A stretch of DNA of 64,000 nt, taken from Paenibacillus selenitireducens. Lineage in GTDB: Bacteria; Bacillota; Bacilli; Paenibacillales; Paenibacillaceae. This document shows positions 41,876 through 54,722 of the stretch, in pieces. Position 1 is the first letter of the stretch. Each line of letters begins with the position of its first letter. The notes under the pieces are model-generated. The model made no database searches, had not been told where the DNA came from, and worked only from the letters and a program-made list of their open reading frames with translations. Location: the NCBI RefSeq assembly GCF_002021565.1, contig NZ_MSZX01000013.1, positions 110,198 through 174,197 of the forward strand, read 5' to 3'. The position numbers and the translations under genes are program-made.

Positions 41876-44800
41876 TTAAAGAATAATTTTCGCAGCTACT
41901 TCTGCAAGATCTTTAATGTCAATCACGCCGTCACCGTTGATATCGGCTTTCTTCACTTGTGCCCAATCCGGACTGCCGGTATGCTTACCGTAGCTCGCTG
42001 CGACAATCGCTAGATCGCCGATGGTAACTTTCTGATCACCATTCAAATCGCCCGGAATTCCCGGCTCCGCGGCATGAACTTGAATGCTCACCTCAGCGTT
42101 TGCTGCCGTCTTCTCCTCACCTTGCATATCCGCCAGAATCGCACGCGTTACCGAAATGACGCCGCGCTTCTGCTCTTCAACTTCCTTTGCCCGGAACGTA
42201 AGCTCGATGACTTGTTCATCACCGTAAACCGCATTCGTCACGCCTTCGCTTACAATAATCATGCGAAGATGGCCCGGCGATTGCTGAATCGGCTCGATGA
42301 GCGAAACGCCTGGGATCAAGGATTTAGCTGCACTAAAATCCATCACTTGATGATCGTAAGCCATCGTAATATCCTGTGCCATTGCAGCTTGCGTCACGTT
42401 GTTCAGACCCAATGTAACTTGGAATTCCTTGCCTGCATCAACCGATTCTTGTTGACTTTCCAGCGTAGTCGAGAGCTCAGCAGATGCTGCTGCCGCAGTT
42501 ATATCCAGTACGGGGCGGTAAGCCGCCGTCCCATGTTCTTTTGAAGCGTAACTGACATCCCCGTTCGAACCGTAGTTCGCCTTGGATAAGATAAGCAGTG
42601 ACAGCTTCTTATCCCCTGCTAGCGCAGTATTCACTTGTTCCGTCACGTCGATCAGCGCAGGAACCCCTAACTCCGGTGCCGTCCAACTCGCAACAACCTC
42701 TCCGCCCGCAGGCTTATTATTCCATGTAAGGGTTGATTCCTTCCAGCTATGGTCGCTGACCAACAGCGCTTGGTGTGTCATATCCGCTACCCGCGTCCCG
42801 AGGGATGACAGCGAAACCTTCGCGCTCTGCACCGGACTGGAAACCGAAGACAGATCGAACATCATGTACGACTGCCGTGAATACCCTGCCCCGTCCTGTT
42901 TCACAACTAAGCTTGCATCCTGGCCATAATTGGTGTTTGCATAGGATCCATCCCGAACATAAGCATCCGCTTCAGGCAAAAGAGCAATGGTCCATGTTGG
43001 CTTCGCGGATAGCTCATTTGATATCGGACTCTCGCCGGAAGCATTGACAGCAGATACCGCGAAATAATATGTCTTGCCGTTCGTGAGGCCAGGGACGGCA
43101 TACGTATTCGTCGTCCCTAATGTGTTCACATCGATGGATTTCGTATAGCTGCCAGATTTCGTACCGTATTTTACGCGATACCCCGACGCACCACTTACCC
43201 CTGTCCAAGTTAATTCGACTTGCGACATGCTGCCTTCGGCACGATTCAAGACCGGTGCAGCAGGAACGGTTGTGGCACCAACATTCAGTTTGGCTGTCAA
43301 CGTCTTCCCGAAGGCCCCTGCCGTGTTCACGGACAACTTAATGGTAGGCTGCAGCTGCGTAATCTTCACTTGCGGGTCGAGAGAAATGATTCCTGTTGCG
43401 CTCTTGTTGATCTCAAGTTGAATGGTGCCCGTATTCGCCTTCGTCGGATCGGAGATTCCAATATGGAGTTGACCATCCTCCTCCATCGTCGTAACCGAAG
43501 CCTTCTTGTCGCTCGTCATCAACGGTTGGCCGTTCCATGTGATGGTCTTCGTCGCATCATTCCAGAAGTTTGCCCCCATCGCATGCAGCGCCGTATCCAT
43601 CACCGCATGTGCCTCTGTAGAATTCTCCAAAATTTGAATTTCCGGATTCGCGGCATAACTTGCCGTAGCCGCGGCGTCTTTGTTCGGCAGAAGCACATAA
43701 GCATAGGAGGCATTCGTCGGCGTATTGCCATGGTCAAATGCCATACTCAGATAGGAATCCGTGACCGGATCGTCCGTATTCCCCGTATTCACTTGCTTCC
43801 AATTCGCCGTTCTTGCTTCGCGAAGCCCCGTGATTGCAGCTTTACCCGGGAAGTAATAACCAACGTCGGAGCCTGGGACCGAACCCGCAAGATGCGCCCA
43901 TGAGACGTTATTCATTTGCTCGGACCAGCCTGCGGAGCTTGGTTTCGCCGTGCCGTCCACCGTCAGTCGATTATCTCCGTTCGCATTCAGCTTCCGATTC
44001 TCCACGATTGTCTCTACATGGCGCGTATCTGTACTCGTAATGCCTGACCCGAGGGCTACGATTTGATCGCCGAACATGAACCATGATTTCTTTCCTTGCA
44101 GCGGAGAACCCGTATTCTGAGCATTGGTGAATTGCATCCCGACGGAACCATGAAGTCCGTCGACAGCAGAACCCCCAACCCAGGTATACGGATTCGCATA
44201 GTTCTTCCACTGTACGGGCGTCCCGCTTCCCGATCCATCCGTCGTCGTCCCAGGTAGACGATACATATCTGCCGTCGCCCAGTAATTGCCGCTAAATTGC
44301 TGGATATCGCTATTATAGAGACTCGTCATGCCAAGTCCTGTGAACCAGCCTTTTAAGTTCTCACCGTTACCAAATTCAAAGGACGATATGCGCGGCGAGA
44401 ACATGCTGATCCCGTAGCTGAAATCCTCACGTGACTGCACGACGCGATCCATGCCCGGGAACTGATAATGGCCGACGAGTTCTCCACGTCGTTCAATGGT
44501 GGCATCGTTCATAAGCTTCTTGCCGAGAATCATCTCGAATATGCCTGCATTCATGAAATAATTATCGAAAGACGTGTCAGAGGCGATCCACTCTTTCACC
44601 ATTCGTTTGAGCTGCAGCGCTTGATCCGGTGGAGCTCCTTCCGCCAGACGGAGCGTGGCAAGCACGATGCCTCGGCCTGTCGTATGGTCGCTGCTCTTCT
44701 GCCGCGAAACGCCGCGTCCCCGCACGTTGTCCATGATCGCCCCTTTATAGATCAAGGGCTCAAAGCCTTCTTTTACCCAACGGAATACATTGTCTGCATT

Positions 44801-45721
44801 CGGGTCTGTAATGCGCCAAGAGGTATCTTTGAGCAAATAAAACAGATCGGCAATCCGTCCCATCAGGACCGCACCATAACCTCCCGTATATGCCACATAG
44901 GTATGCTGAACAAAGGAACCGTCTTCATAAAATCCGTCCCCGGTCTGAACATATAAAAAAGCGGGCTTCATCGAGTCCCGGCCTTGCGTAATTTTTGCGC
45001 TCGATTTGCCAATGATGCCCCGCAGGGTCACCACAAAGGCCTTATCCAATAGATTCGCGCCAGTTTCAGTCACGCCGCTCACCGTTCGTATACTCGGATT
45101 CGGTACGAAGCGGTCAATGGCACGTATATAGTTATTTATCTGGGTCTGCGTTAAATGGTCATACATCAGAACAAGCAGGTCGTTCACAAGCTGGGGTGCG
45201 CCAATCTCCCAATCCCACCAGTTATTGTACTCGCTCTTGCTCTCGTGATACCGGTTCGTGTACGCCCAATCCATCGCGCTCAGAATATCGTTTTTCAAAC
45301 TTTCATCCCGATACAGGGGGGAACCGTACGTGTTATACACAATCGCCATCTTCTTCAGACGCGTAAAATGCGATGTCATCTGACTCGAATCCGTGGTACT
45401 CTGCAAATCACTCCATAAATATGTACGATTGCCGGCTTTGTTCATCGTATCCCAGACACCTGTCCCCTCGGCATTTGCTACCTCGAGCAGTTTCTCTTGG
45501 ATATTGGCGGCGATATCGGGATCATTCACCTGATATTCGGTACCGCCCGTTAAATAAGTGAACCATTTCGTTCGCATCGCATCATATTCGTCTAGCGTTC
45601 CTGCAGCTTGTACTTGCGTAAAGGATGGGAATAGCAAGGTTAATGCAAGTAAGCCTGAGAGTATCTTCAGGACTTGTTTACGGGTAGATCTGATCCCTGT
45701 TGCTTCATGACTTCGATTCAT
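41876..45721 (-). CDS. Secreted polysaccharide lyase family 8 enzyme with FN3, DNRLRE, cohesin and dockerin modules
   Basis: 1281 residues. Signal peptide (about 1-40). PL8 (alpha/alpha) catalytic domain to about 400, with NNWWDWEIG (Asn), [13 protein letters not shown] (His and Tyr) and [11 protein letters not shown] (Arg), then beta-sandwich domains to about 830. FN3 follows (about 845-935), then a DNRLRE/CBM-like module (about 940-1075), a cohesin-like domain (about 1080-1215), and a dockerin-like tail with two repeats [14 protein letters not shown] and [16 protein letters not shown]8 enzymes eliminate hyaluronan, chondroitin or xanthan. Cohesin and dockerin in one chain could allow self-association. 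AAAGGAGG precedes the start. Confidence 0.9.
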   Translation of the reverse strand: MNRSHEATGIRSTRKQVLKILSGLLALTLLFPSFTQVQAAGTLDEYDAMRTKWFTYLTGGTEYQVNDPDIAANIQEKLLEVANAEGTGVWDTMNKAGNRTYLWSDLQSTTDSSQMTSHFTRLKKMAIVYNTYGSPLYRDESLKNDILSAMDWAYTNRYHESKSEYNNWWDWEIGAPQLVNDLLVLMYDHLTQTQINNYIRAIDRFVPNPSIRTVSGVTETGANLLDKAFVVTLRGIIGKSSAKITQGRDSMKPAFLYVQTGDGFYEDGSFVQHTYVAYTGGYGAVLMGRIADLFYLLKDTSWRITDPNADNVFRWVKEGFEPLIYKGAIMDNVRGRGVSRQKSSDHTTGRGIVLATLRLAEGAPPDQALQLKRMVKEWIASDTSFDNYFMNAGIFEMILGKKLMNDATIERRGELVGHYQFPGMDRVVQSREDFSYGISMFSPRISSFEFGNGENLKGWFTGLGMTSLYNSDIQQFSGNYWATADMYRLPGTTTDGSGSGTPVQWKNYANPYTWVGGSAVDGLHGSVGMQFTNAQNTGSPLQGKKSWFMFGDQIVALGSGITSTDTRHVETIVENRKLNANGDNRLTVDGTAKPSSAGWSEQMNNVSWAHLAGSVPGSDVGYYFPGKAAITGLREARTANWKQVNTGNTDDPVTDSYLSMAFDHGNTPTNASYAYVLLPNKDAAATASYAANPEIQILENSTEAHAVMDTALHAMGANFWNDATKTITWNGQPLMTSDKKASVTTMEEDGQLHIGISDPTKANTGTIQLEINKSATGIISLDPQVKITQLQPTIKLSVNTAGAFGKTLTAKLNVGATTVPAAPVLNRAEGSMSQVELTWTGVSGASGYRVKYGTKSGSYTKSIDVNTLGTTNTYAVPGLTNGKTYYFAVSAVNASGESPISNELSAKPTWTIALLPEADAYVRDGSYANTNYGQDASLVVKQDGAGYSRQSYMMFDLSSVSSPVQSAKVSLSSLGTRVADMTHQALLVSDHSWKESTLTWNNKPAGGEVVASWTAPELGVPALIDVTEQVNTALAGDKKLSLLILSKANYGSNGDVSYASKEHGTAAYRPVLDITAAAASAELSTTLESQQESVDAGKEFQVTLGLNNVTQAAMAQDITMAYDHQVMDFSAAKSLIPGVSLIEPIQQSPGHLRMIIVSEGVTNAVYGDEQVIELTFRAKEVEEQKRGVISVTRAILADMQGEEKTAANAEVSIQVHAAEPGIPGDLNGDQKVTIGDLAIVAASYGKHTGSPDWAQVKKADINGDGVIDIKDLAEVAAKIIL

Positions 45722-45899
45722 GGATTGCCTCCTTTTATCATTTCATGACATCTCAACAAACAGACGAGCGTTACCGCCACTTGCGTGTTTCTATTCACCT
45801 CCCCCTCGAGAAGAGTTACGTAGAATCATATCTCACATCAAGTCCCCTGAAAATGTAGAATTTATAGCTATTCGTGAACGATTTTGACCGTTTTGCACA

Positions 45900-45946
45900 A
45901 AGAAGGCATGAACTAAAAATTCTTTTAGCCCATGCCTTCGTCTTGG
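45900..45946 (-). terminator. Terminator of the first GH2 gene
   Basis: GAAGGCATG with a further imperfect GGCTAAAAG/TTTTTAGTT stem pairs with CATGCCTTC; T-rich tail on the minus strand. Immediately downstream of the stop codon. Confidence 0.75.
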
Positions 45947-45947
45947 A

Positions 45948-48992
<3,045 letters not shown>

Positions 48993-49043
48993 TTAGTTCG
49001 ATTTGCTCTTATTATAGATGTGAGTTACGATCTAATCATAGAA

Positions 49044-49077
49044 TACAAAACGGACAAACACTCGTACAAAATGGACA
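49044..49077. promoter_or_regulatory. AraC-type direct repeat in the lacZ-araC intergenic region
   Basis: TACAAAACGGACA (49044-49056) and TACAAAATGGACA (49065-49077) differ at one base and are spaced 21 bp start to start, two helical turns. The length, spacing and placement suit binding by an AraC-family dimer. They lie upstream of the presumed start of the regulator and about 75-105 bp upstream of lacZ. Confidence 0.7.
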
Positions 49078-49102
49078 TTTTAATATAGGGGGTACCTTCG
49101 AA

Positions 49103-49948
49103 TTGAAGAGATTGCCGCTTCGCAGTAATTTACAGAATAGCATTACCTCCGATATTCCATTTGCCGTGTATACGGTTGGAACGGACCTGCAGCTTCCTAT
49201 CACGCGTCTCAACGGCTTCTCCGCCAAGCAGCTGTTCTTTACCTTTTCGGGAAGAGGGCGGTTTCGCAAGCTGGGACAGGACAAATGGGACATCTTAGAA
49301 CCTAACTCCCTCCTGTACATTCCGGAAGGGTTCCCTCATGAATACATGCCGTTACGCGGAGAAGCCTGGCATGCCGGATATGTCACCTTCGTCGAGCAGC
49401 GAAGCGGCATGATGACCGATTGGGGATTCGGCCCGTCTCCGATGCAAGCTTATATATCCAATCCTGATGAGGTTCTGCCGATGATTGAGCAGATCTGGTT
49501 ACAATCCGGTCCGGACTATGACCCTTGGTCGACAACCGAGACGTTATTCTCCCTGTGTCTCATGATTAAGAAACAGATACAACCTGATGAAGGCGCACCC
49601 ATACCTCTGTTCCATCGAAGAGAGCGGTATCGGGAGACCGCCGTAGACCTTGCCATTCGATTCTTGCATGATCATCTGAATCGGCATATCTCGATTGCAG
49701 ATCTTGCCGCACACATCGGTTATTCTCAGAAGCAGCTTACTCGCTTGTTCCGCGAAGAGTTGGGGCAGACGCCGCTCCAATATTTGCAGCACATTCGGAT
49801 GCATAGCGCGCTAACCTTACTGCATGAAAATGCGGATATGACGATTCGGCAGGCCGCTGCCTATGTCGGTATGGAACCGACCTATTTTACACGCTTGCAT
49901 CGCCGCATGTATGGATTTGTTCCATCCAAGCGTGAGAAGCACAAGTGA
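49103..49948 (+). CDS. AraC-family transcriptional regulator divergent from lacZ
   Basis: 281 residues if the TTG at 49103 is used; AGGGGG lies 10 nt upstream. The frame is open to 48989 but the extra N-terminal part is not AraC-like and includes the direct-repeat site. N-terminal cupin fold (LEPNSLLYIPEGFPHEYMP), C-terminal double helix-turn-helix (ISIADLAAHIGYSQKQLTRL, then TIRQAAAYVGMEPTYFTRLH). Probably activates lacZ in response to a galactoside. The stop codon coincides with the start of repeat B3. Confidence 0.82.
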   Translation: MKRLPLRSNLQNSITSDIPFAVYTVGTDLQLPITRLNGFSAKQLFFTFSGRGRFRKLGQDKWDILEPNSLLYIPEGFPHEYMPLRGEAWHAGYVTFVEQRSGMMTDWGFGPSPMQAYISNPDEVLPMIEQIWLQSGPDYDPWSTTETLFSLCLMIKKQIQPDEGAPIPLFHRRERYRETAVDLAIRFLHDHLNRHISIADLAAHIGYSQKQLTRLFREELGQTPLQYLQHIRMHSALTLLHENADMTIRQAAAYVGMEPTYFTRLHRRMYGFVPSKREKHK

Positions 49949-50366
49949 GAAAAACCGTCAGGGAAGGTCACCCGACGGTTCTTTATTGTGTAAACCTATA
50001 CGTTGGCCGATAGGAGAGGCGGGTTGGTGTTTCAAATCAACTGTCGTAGAAATCCGGGAGCAAAGGCGGAAATGAGAGACCTTATTCTTTGCTATACTCA
50101 CAGATTAGCCGCTTTTGCGGACATAGATGCCCTTATTCTATATTAATAATGAGTATATACCCTATTTATAGGAGAATAAGGGCTCCTGTGTCCGTTCAAC
50201 CAGCATTTTGAATGCTTTTTGTAGAATAAGGGCTCCTGTGTCCGTTCAATCAGCATTTTGAATGCTTTTTGCATAATAAGGGCTCCTGTGTCCGTTCATT
50301 TCTCGCGCCGCTCCCTGCACCCTTTTTTTGATTTCAGTAATCTCTCGAAAATATATAAATTCTATA
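49946..50366. repeat. Dispersed repeat B, copy B3 (extra right arms)
   Basis: Starts at the stop codon of the AraC gene with the CCGTC/GACGG hairpin. It differs from B1 in having three copies of the right arm: AATAAGGGCTCCTGTGTCCG recurs at about 50176-50200, 50227-50250 and 50275-50298. The first two are separated by the 47-48 bp unit ending in TTTTGAATGCTTTTTG. Repeat A5 follows directly. This 577-bp gap has no gene. Confidence 0.8.
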
Positions 50367-50370
50367 ATCT

Positions 50371-50450
50371 TGAGAAAACCTCTATTCTCGGCCTTTCGAA
50401 GACGAGCGACCGCGATTAGATGTAGCTTTTATCGCTTATGTGGTAAAAAG
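50371..50450. repeat. Dispersed repeat A, copy A5 (3' half deleted)
   Basis: Has the CCTCTATTCTCGG arm, GAGCGACCGCG, TTAGATGTAGC and TTTTATCGC blocks, then jumps to TGTGGTAAAA, the end of the repeat. The second hairpin is missing. Directly preceded by B3, as A3 is by B2. Confidence 0.75.
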
Positions 50451-50498
50451 GTTGAATAGCCCAGAGACATTCTACTCTGAGCCCATTCAACCTTTTGC
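50446..50498 (-). terminator. Terminator of the second GH2 gene
   Basis: AAAAGGTTGAA pairs with TTCAACCTTTT around an inner CAGAG/CTCTG stem, with A/T-rich tails on both sides. Confidence 0.75.
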
Positions 50499-50526
50499 TT
50501 AGTTCCCTATCAACTACATCAAGCTA

Positions 50527-53280
50527 TTAACGATAACGAATGAGCACATCGATAGGATAGCGACCTGCGTTACGTCCATATAAGCTTAAGCCGCCTTCTT
50601 CCGCCTGCAGTTCTAATCGGAAGCAGCGCTCGCGATCCAGCTTCGCTGCAAGCCGCCCCGGTACTTGCGCTTGGCATAAGTACCCATAAGAACCCGCTTC
50701 GTCCAAGCGATTATGAAGCGGTTGATAGTGCCAAGACAACACGCCCCGACTATCTGCCGGATCGTCTGCCAGGACGAACGCACCAATTTTCTCTCCATTT
50801 ACGAGTACGTGAACACGGGACGCATGCTGCTCGTCATCCGTCATATAATAGGTGTTCGGATTATATTCGACATCTGCCGAAGCACCGTGCATGAAGTTAA
50901 TATCATGATTGCGGAACCGCGAACCCTCCACGTTCCTTGCCAGTAGACGCTTGGCGCTCGCTTCGAATAAAATATCGAGCTCGCCAATCATCGCTTGTGA
51001 TTCATGGTCAGGAAGCTGCACGTCATAGACGAAATGCCCGGCTTCTCCGCCATTCACTTTCGCGCCCTGCACGGCTTCCCACATGTACGGGAAGGTATGC
51101 TCTTCAAAGCGAGATACCGGCACGCTAACGAATCCACCTTCCGCATCATATACCCCGTTCTCATCGCCGCTGCGAACATCAAATGTAATAAAGTTCCGTG
51201 TGAGGACTTTCCCCTCGGCACTCATCAATCGAATCCCTAATACCGCCACAGCATCCTGATGCGGCATATGCAAGGTCAATGCCTCCAGCGCGTTAACCCC
51301 ATATCCGTCCCACTCGATTTCCACTGCGCCATGCTCAGCCACGATTCGAGTCCCCAGATTGTCATAGGATAGCTCCCATGCAAGTCGAACCGTCTGCCCA
51401 TGATATGCATCGGAATAACTCGAACGCAGCAATGGAACGGATACCGATGCTCCTTGCACAACGGTCTGACATGGCGGTGCATCCAATACGATGAAATCCG
51501 GCGCATGCAAGTCCGCGATCGTCATTCCCGGCACGAAAGCTTCATATCCGAATTGTTTATCCGAGCCGTCAAGCCGATAGTAGCCGTTGAACTCATTCGT
51601 TACATCACGGAATTCCGTGAATACGAAGCCGCACAGCTTGTCGTGCCGACGGAATTCATTCAGCATATAACGGTAATGCCAGGCCAAGTCGCTATCGCCT
51701 GCGCCGCCCTCAATCCCCCATACGTTTCCGCATTCACTATTCATGAGCGGTGCATCCGACTGCACATTGCCGCCAATACAGTTAAAATCGGATCCTGGAT
51801 ACGTCTTCGCCGTGATTTCATGGAGATGTTGGCGAACTTCCTCGTACCCGTTGATATAAAAATGCCATGTATTGATATCGGTCTCCACGTGATCATAATT
51901 GCACGGCGAATTGTCTTCGACAATCCGCGTAGGGTCGATTTGCTTCGCCCAATGGTATTTCTCGCGAACCCACGCCTGCGTCTCGGGCAAATAGCTGCTC
52001 GGCTGTGATGCATCCCCCGTTAGCCCCGCCGATTGAGGGTCCGTCTTTAACCCCCACGTCTCATTGAACATGACCCAAGAGAAGATGGATGGATGATTGT
52101 AATCCCGTTCGATGACTTCGAGTGCTTCGCCTTCATAGGAAGCGCGTGCGCTCTCATTCGGATTTCCCCAGAAGCACGGCATGTCCTCCATCACAAGAAT
52201 CCCTAATTTATCGGCCCAGTACAGCTTACGCGGTTCTTCCGGTTTGATATGAATACGGACGAAGTTCAAGCCGAGACGTTTCATCAGATAGATTTCATCA
52301 CGCATCTCTTCATCGGTAGGATAGGTGAAATACCCTGTCTGATGATAGGATTGATCTAACGTACCATTCAAATAGACCGGTTTGCCGTTTAGGGTGATCC
52401 AGCGATGCTCCCGTCCATTGAACCTGGCCGTACCGATCTCACGGATCCCAAAATACGTATGAATCACATCTTCGCCAAAAGAACCAGCAAGGCAAAGTTC
52501 CCCTTCATACAAATGCGGGGTTTCCGGTGACCATAATTGTGGATCTTGAACGACAAAGCCGGTCTTCACTTCATTCACACCTTCGGTCAGTTCGAACACG
52601 GCCTCATGCTGAATCGCGCAATCCCCGAAGGATAAACGAAGTGTAGCTGCTCCCGCTTCTTGCGCAACAATACGGGTCATTAACGAAATTTGCCCATCGA
52701 TCGATGTATGAAATTTAGCGTGCTGTACATAGGTTTGCGGTCTAGCTTCAAGCCATACAGGCTGCCATATGCCGCGAATTTCACCATACCCTTGCTTTCC
52801 GCGTGCTTGATAATTGTGATCCCAATCCTCTGCCCGAACGACAATGATATTCTCAGCCTCGGTCATCCATACCGATGTGACATCGAATTCAAAGGTTCCG
52901 TAACCTCCTTGATGTGCACCCACATGTGTCCCATTGATCCATACCTCACAAGCATAATCAACGGCACCAAACCGTAGAAAAATACGAGAATCCTCCACCC
53001 TCGGCTTCCAATTCATCGAGCGACGATACCATCCTATACCTTTTTCATTCCGACCGATCCCGGATAGCGGACTTGCCCAAGAGAAAGGCACTGTAATTTC
53101 ATCATTAAAGCTTTGTACATCACCATTTTGCAATGAACCTTGTGCGTCTTGAGCCTCTGTCTCTAACCGGAACGACCACACGCCATTCAAATTCAACCAT
53201 TCCGAACGCGCCCAATCGGGACGCGGGTATTCTGGACGAGGGATATCCGTCTGCACAGCAGCTAATACAGGAGTAGTCAT
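50527..53280 (-). CDS. GH2-family glycosidase (beta-galactosidase/beta-glucuronidase-like)
   Basis: About 917 residues: sugar-binding domain, Ig-like domain and TIM barrel with acid/base Glu in SWVMFNETWGL and nucleophile Glu in LMNSECGNVWG, then a C-terminal beta domain. The exact substrate is unsure; GH2 covers galactosidases, glucuronidases and mannosidases. ATG 53280 is preferred to TTG 53301. It is divergent from an ArsR-like regulator with an effector-like C-terminal domain, most likely its controller. Confidence 0.88.
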   Translation of the reverse strand: MTTPVLAAVQTDIPRPEYPRPDWARSEWLNLNGVWSFRLETEAQDAQGSLQNGDVQSFNDEITVPFSWASPLSGIGRNEKGIGWYRRSMNWKPRVEDSRIFLRFGAVDYACEVWINGTHVGAHQGGYGTFEFDVTSVWMTEAENIIVVRAEDWDHNYQARGKQGYGEIRGIWQPVWLEARPQTYVQHAKFHTSIDGQISLMTRIVAQEAGAATLRLSFGDCAIQHEAVFELTEGVNEVKTGFVVQDPQLWSPETPHLYEGELCLAGSFGEDVIHTYFGIREIGTARFNGREHRWITLNGKPVYLNGTLDQSYHQTGYFTYPTDEEMRDEIYLMKRLGLNFVRIHIKPEEPRKLYWADKLGILVMEDMPCFWGNPNESARASYEGEALEVIERDYNHPSIFSWVMFNETWGLKTDPQSAGLTGDASQPSSYLPETQAWVREKYHWAKQIDPTRIVEDNSPCNYDHVETDINTWHFYINGYEEVRQHLHEITAKTYPGSDFNCIGGNVQSDAPLMNSECGNVWGIEGGAGDSDLAWHYRYMLNEFRRHDKLCGFVFTEFRDVTNEFNGYYRLDGSDKQFGYEAFVPGMTIADLHAPDFIVLDAPPCQTVVQGASVSVPLLRSSYSDAYHGQTVRLAWELSYDNLGTRIVAEHGAVEIEWDGYGVNALEALTLHMPHQDAVAVLGIRLMSAEGKVLTRNFITFDVRSGDENGVYDAEGGFVSVPVSRFEEHTFPYMWEAVQGAKVNGGEAGHFVYDVQLPDHESQAMIGELDILFEASAKRLLARNVEGSRFRNHDINFMHGASADVEYNPNTYYMTDDEQHASRVHVLVNGEKIGAFVLADDPADSRGVLSWHYQPLHNRLDEAGSYGYLCQAQVPGRLAAKLDRERCFRLELQAEEGGLSLYGRNAGRYPIDVLIRYR

Positions 53281-53340
53281 GGGACGAGCACAACCTTTCA
53301 ATTATCAGATTTGCCCCTATTCTAGCATCGGTATATAAAA

Positions 53341-53386
53341 TATGCAATATATATTGTGGTTTTACAATACATCTATTTCATTGTAC
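53341..53386. promoter_or_regulatory. Candidate operator for the ArsR-family regulator
   Basis: Perfect 12-bp palindrome CAATATATATTG (53345-53356), followed by inverted TACAAT (53363-53368) and ATTGTA (53380-53385). The ATTGT/ACAAT half-site occurs in three places within 41 bp. It lies in the 147-bp region between the divergent GH2 and regulator genes. Confidence 0.5.
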
Positions 53387-53427
53387 ACTGAATACAACAA
53401 TTTCTTCTTCAGAAAAGGAAATGAACC

Positions 53428-54360
53428 ATGAGCGAATTGAAACAAGAAACCAATCGGTATCCCGCGTCTCGAATCGTCGAAGTGGCCAAAGCACTCTCGG
53501 GGGATGTACGTGTACGCATTCTAGAAGCACTTGGCGATAAATCGATGAGTGTCAGTCAACTTGCTGAAGCGCTAGGTGTTGCACAACCCACCGTTTCCAT
53601 TAATATTCAGATCCTAGAACAAGCCGATCTGGTCGTATCTACCCAAGGAGCCAATCGTGAGAAAATCTGTTCCGTCACCTGTCACTCCATCTTCATGGAA
53701 TTGCCTGCGAAGCCAGGGGAAGGTCTGCATCGGACAGAAGAAATCCATATGCCCATCGGGATGTATTCCGATTGCTCCATCCAACCTACATGCGGCATGG
53801 CGGGACGGGACGGTACGCTGATTGGTTCTACGGATGACCCTAGAGCCTTCTATATGCCGGAACGAACCGAAGCCTCATTGTTATGGTTCGCAGGTATAGG
53901 TTATGTGGAATACTATTTTGCGAATCCCATGCCGCCAGGGGTAGCCTTGGATGAGCTGCGTATCCGTGCCGAAGTTTGCTCGGAAGCGCCTGCCTTTCAG
54001 CAGGAGTGGCCTTCGGATATTTCCGTGAGCATTAATGACTTGCCTGTCGGTACATGGACGAGTCCGGGAGATTTCGGGGATCGCAAAGGCAAGCTATCGC
54101 CTGACAGATGGAAGGGCGGCACCGAATACGGGATGCTTACCGAATGGCGCGTCACGAAGCAAGGGAGTCTCGTAAATGGGCATGAAGCAACTTCAACGAC
54201 CATGGATGCCTTGAATTTAGCGTTCAATCGCCCGATTCGCGTACGCTTTGAGGTGCGGGAAGATGCGGAGAACCCACGCGGGCTGAATCTATTTGGTTCG
54301 GGGTTCGGGGATCATCCGCATGATATCGTACTTTCCTTTGTTCGATATACGGAATTCTGA
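53428..54360 (+). CDS. ArsR-family regulator with extra C-terminal domain
   Basis: 310 residues. The N-terminal 90 residues are an ArsR-type winged helix (RIVEVAKALSGDVRVRILEA, SMSVSQLAEALGVAQPTVSI). A C-terminal region of about 200 residues, predicted beta-rich, has no metal-binding motif and resembles the sugar- or ligand-sensing domains seen with GH-linked ArsR regulators. It probably controls the divergent GH2 gene. The role of the second domain is inferred only. Confidence 0.78.
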   Translation: MSELKQETNRYPASRIVEVAKALSGDVRVRILEALGDKSMSVSQLAEALGVAQPTVSINIQILEQADLVVSTQGANREKICSVTCHSIFMELPAKPGEGLHRTEEIHMPIGMYSDCSIQPTCGMAGRDGTLIGSTDDPRAFYMPERTEASLLWFAGIGYVEYYFANPMPPGVALDELRIRAEVCSEAPAFQQEWPSDISVSINDLPVGTWTSPGDFGDRKGKLSPDRWKGGTEYGMLTEWRVTKQGSLVNGHEATSTTMDALNLAFNRPIRVRFEVREDAENPRGLNLFGSGFGDHPHDIVLSFVRYTEF

Positions 54361-54366
54361 ATCCAT

Positions 54367-54401
54367 GAAAAAGGCGATCTCCCATGGGAAATCGCCTGCT
54401 T
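54367..54401. terminator. Bidirectional terminator between ArsR regulator and DUF896 genes
   Basis: GGCGAT and ATCGCC enclose a TCCC/GGGA inner stem, with an A-rich side and a T-rich side. Confidence 0.75.
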
Positions 54402-54402
54402 A

Positions 54403-54633
54403 TTAATAATAATTTTTCCGGATCTGAACAGCTTTTAATTTATTCGGCGTCACATCATTGCCTATAGGATCAATGACGGTTAACCCTAACACCGTATTTT
54501 CCATCGAACCGCGTATTTCTTTTAAATAGCGTTGGCGGAGTTCAAGTTGTTCTTCTTTCTCTGCTGCGGTTAACGGAGCCTGCTTTTCTTTTCGGGACAA
54601 CTCATTAATTCGATTCAAGTATGGAATAACCAT
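54403..54633 (-). CDS. DUF896 (YnzC/YneF-type) protein
   Basis: 76 residues matching the DUF896 family: IPYLNRINELSRKEKQAPLT and AEKEEQLELRQRYLKEIRGS then LTVIDPIGNDVTPNKL. B. subtilis YnzC is a helical protein linked to SOS-induced YneA regulation, though its function here is unknown. GGAGG precedes ATG. A bidirectional terminator separates it from the ArsR regulator. Confidence 0.88.
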   Translation of the reverse strand: MVIPYLNRINELSRKEKQAPLTAAEKEEQLELRQRYLKEIRGSMENTVLGLTVIDPIGNDVTPNKLKAVQIRKNYY

Positions 54634-54722
54634 CGTAACGCCTCCTTACCCATAACATATATAATTAGTTACTAACTTAAATATAGTATATTAGGTAATT
54701 GAACAACTGTCAATCCTCCCCC

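Noticed and set aside
43014..43903. Frames up to 227 codons opposite the PL8 gene
   Set aside because: The minus-strand PL8 gene has clear domain homology and a ribosome binding site; the antisense frames have neither.
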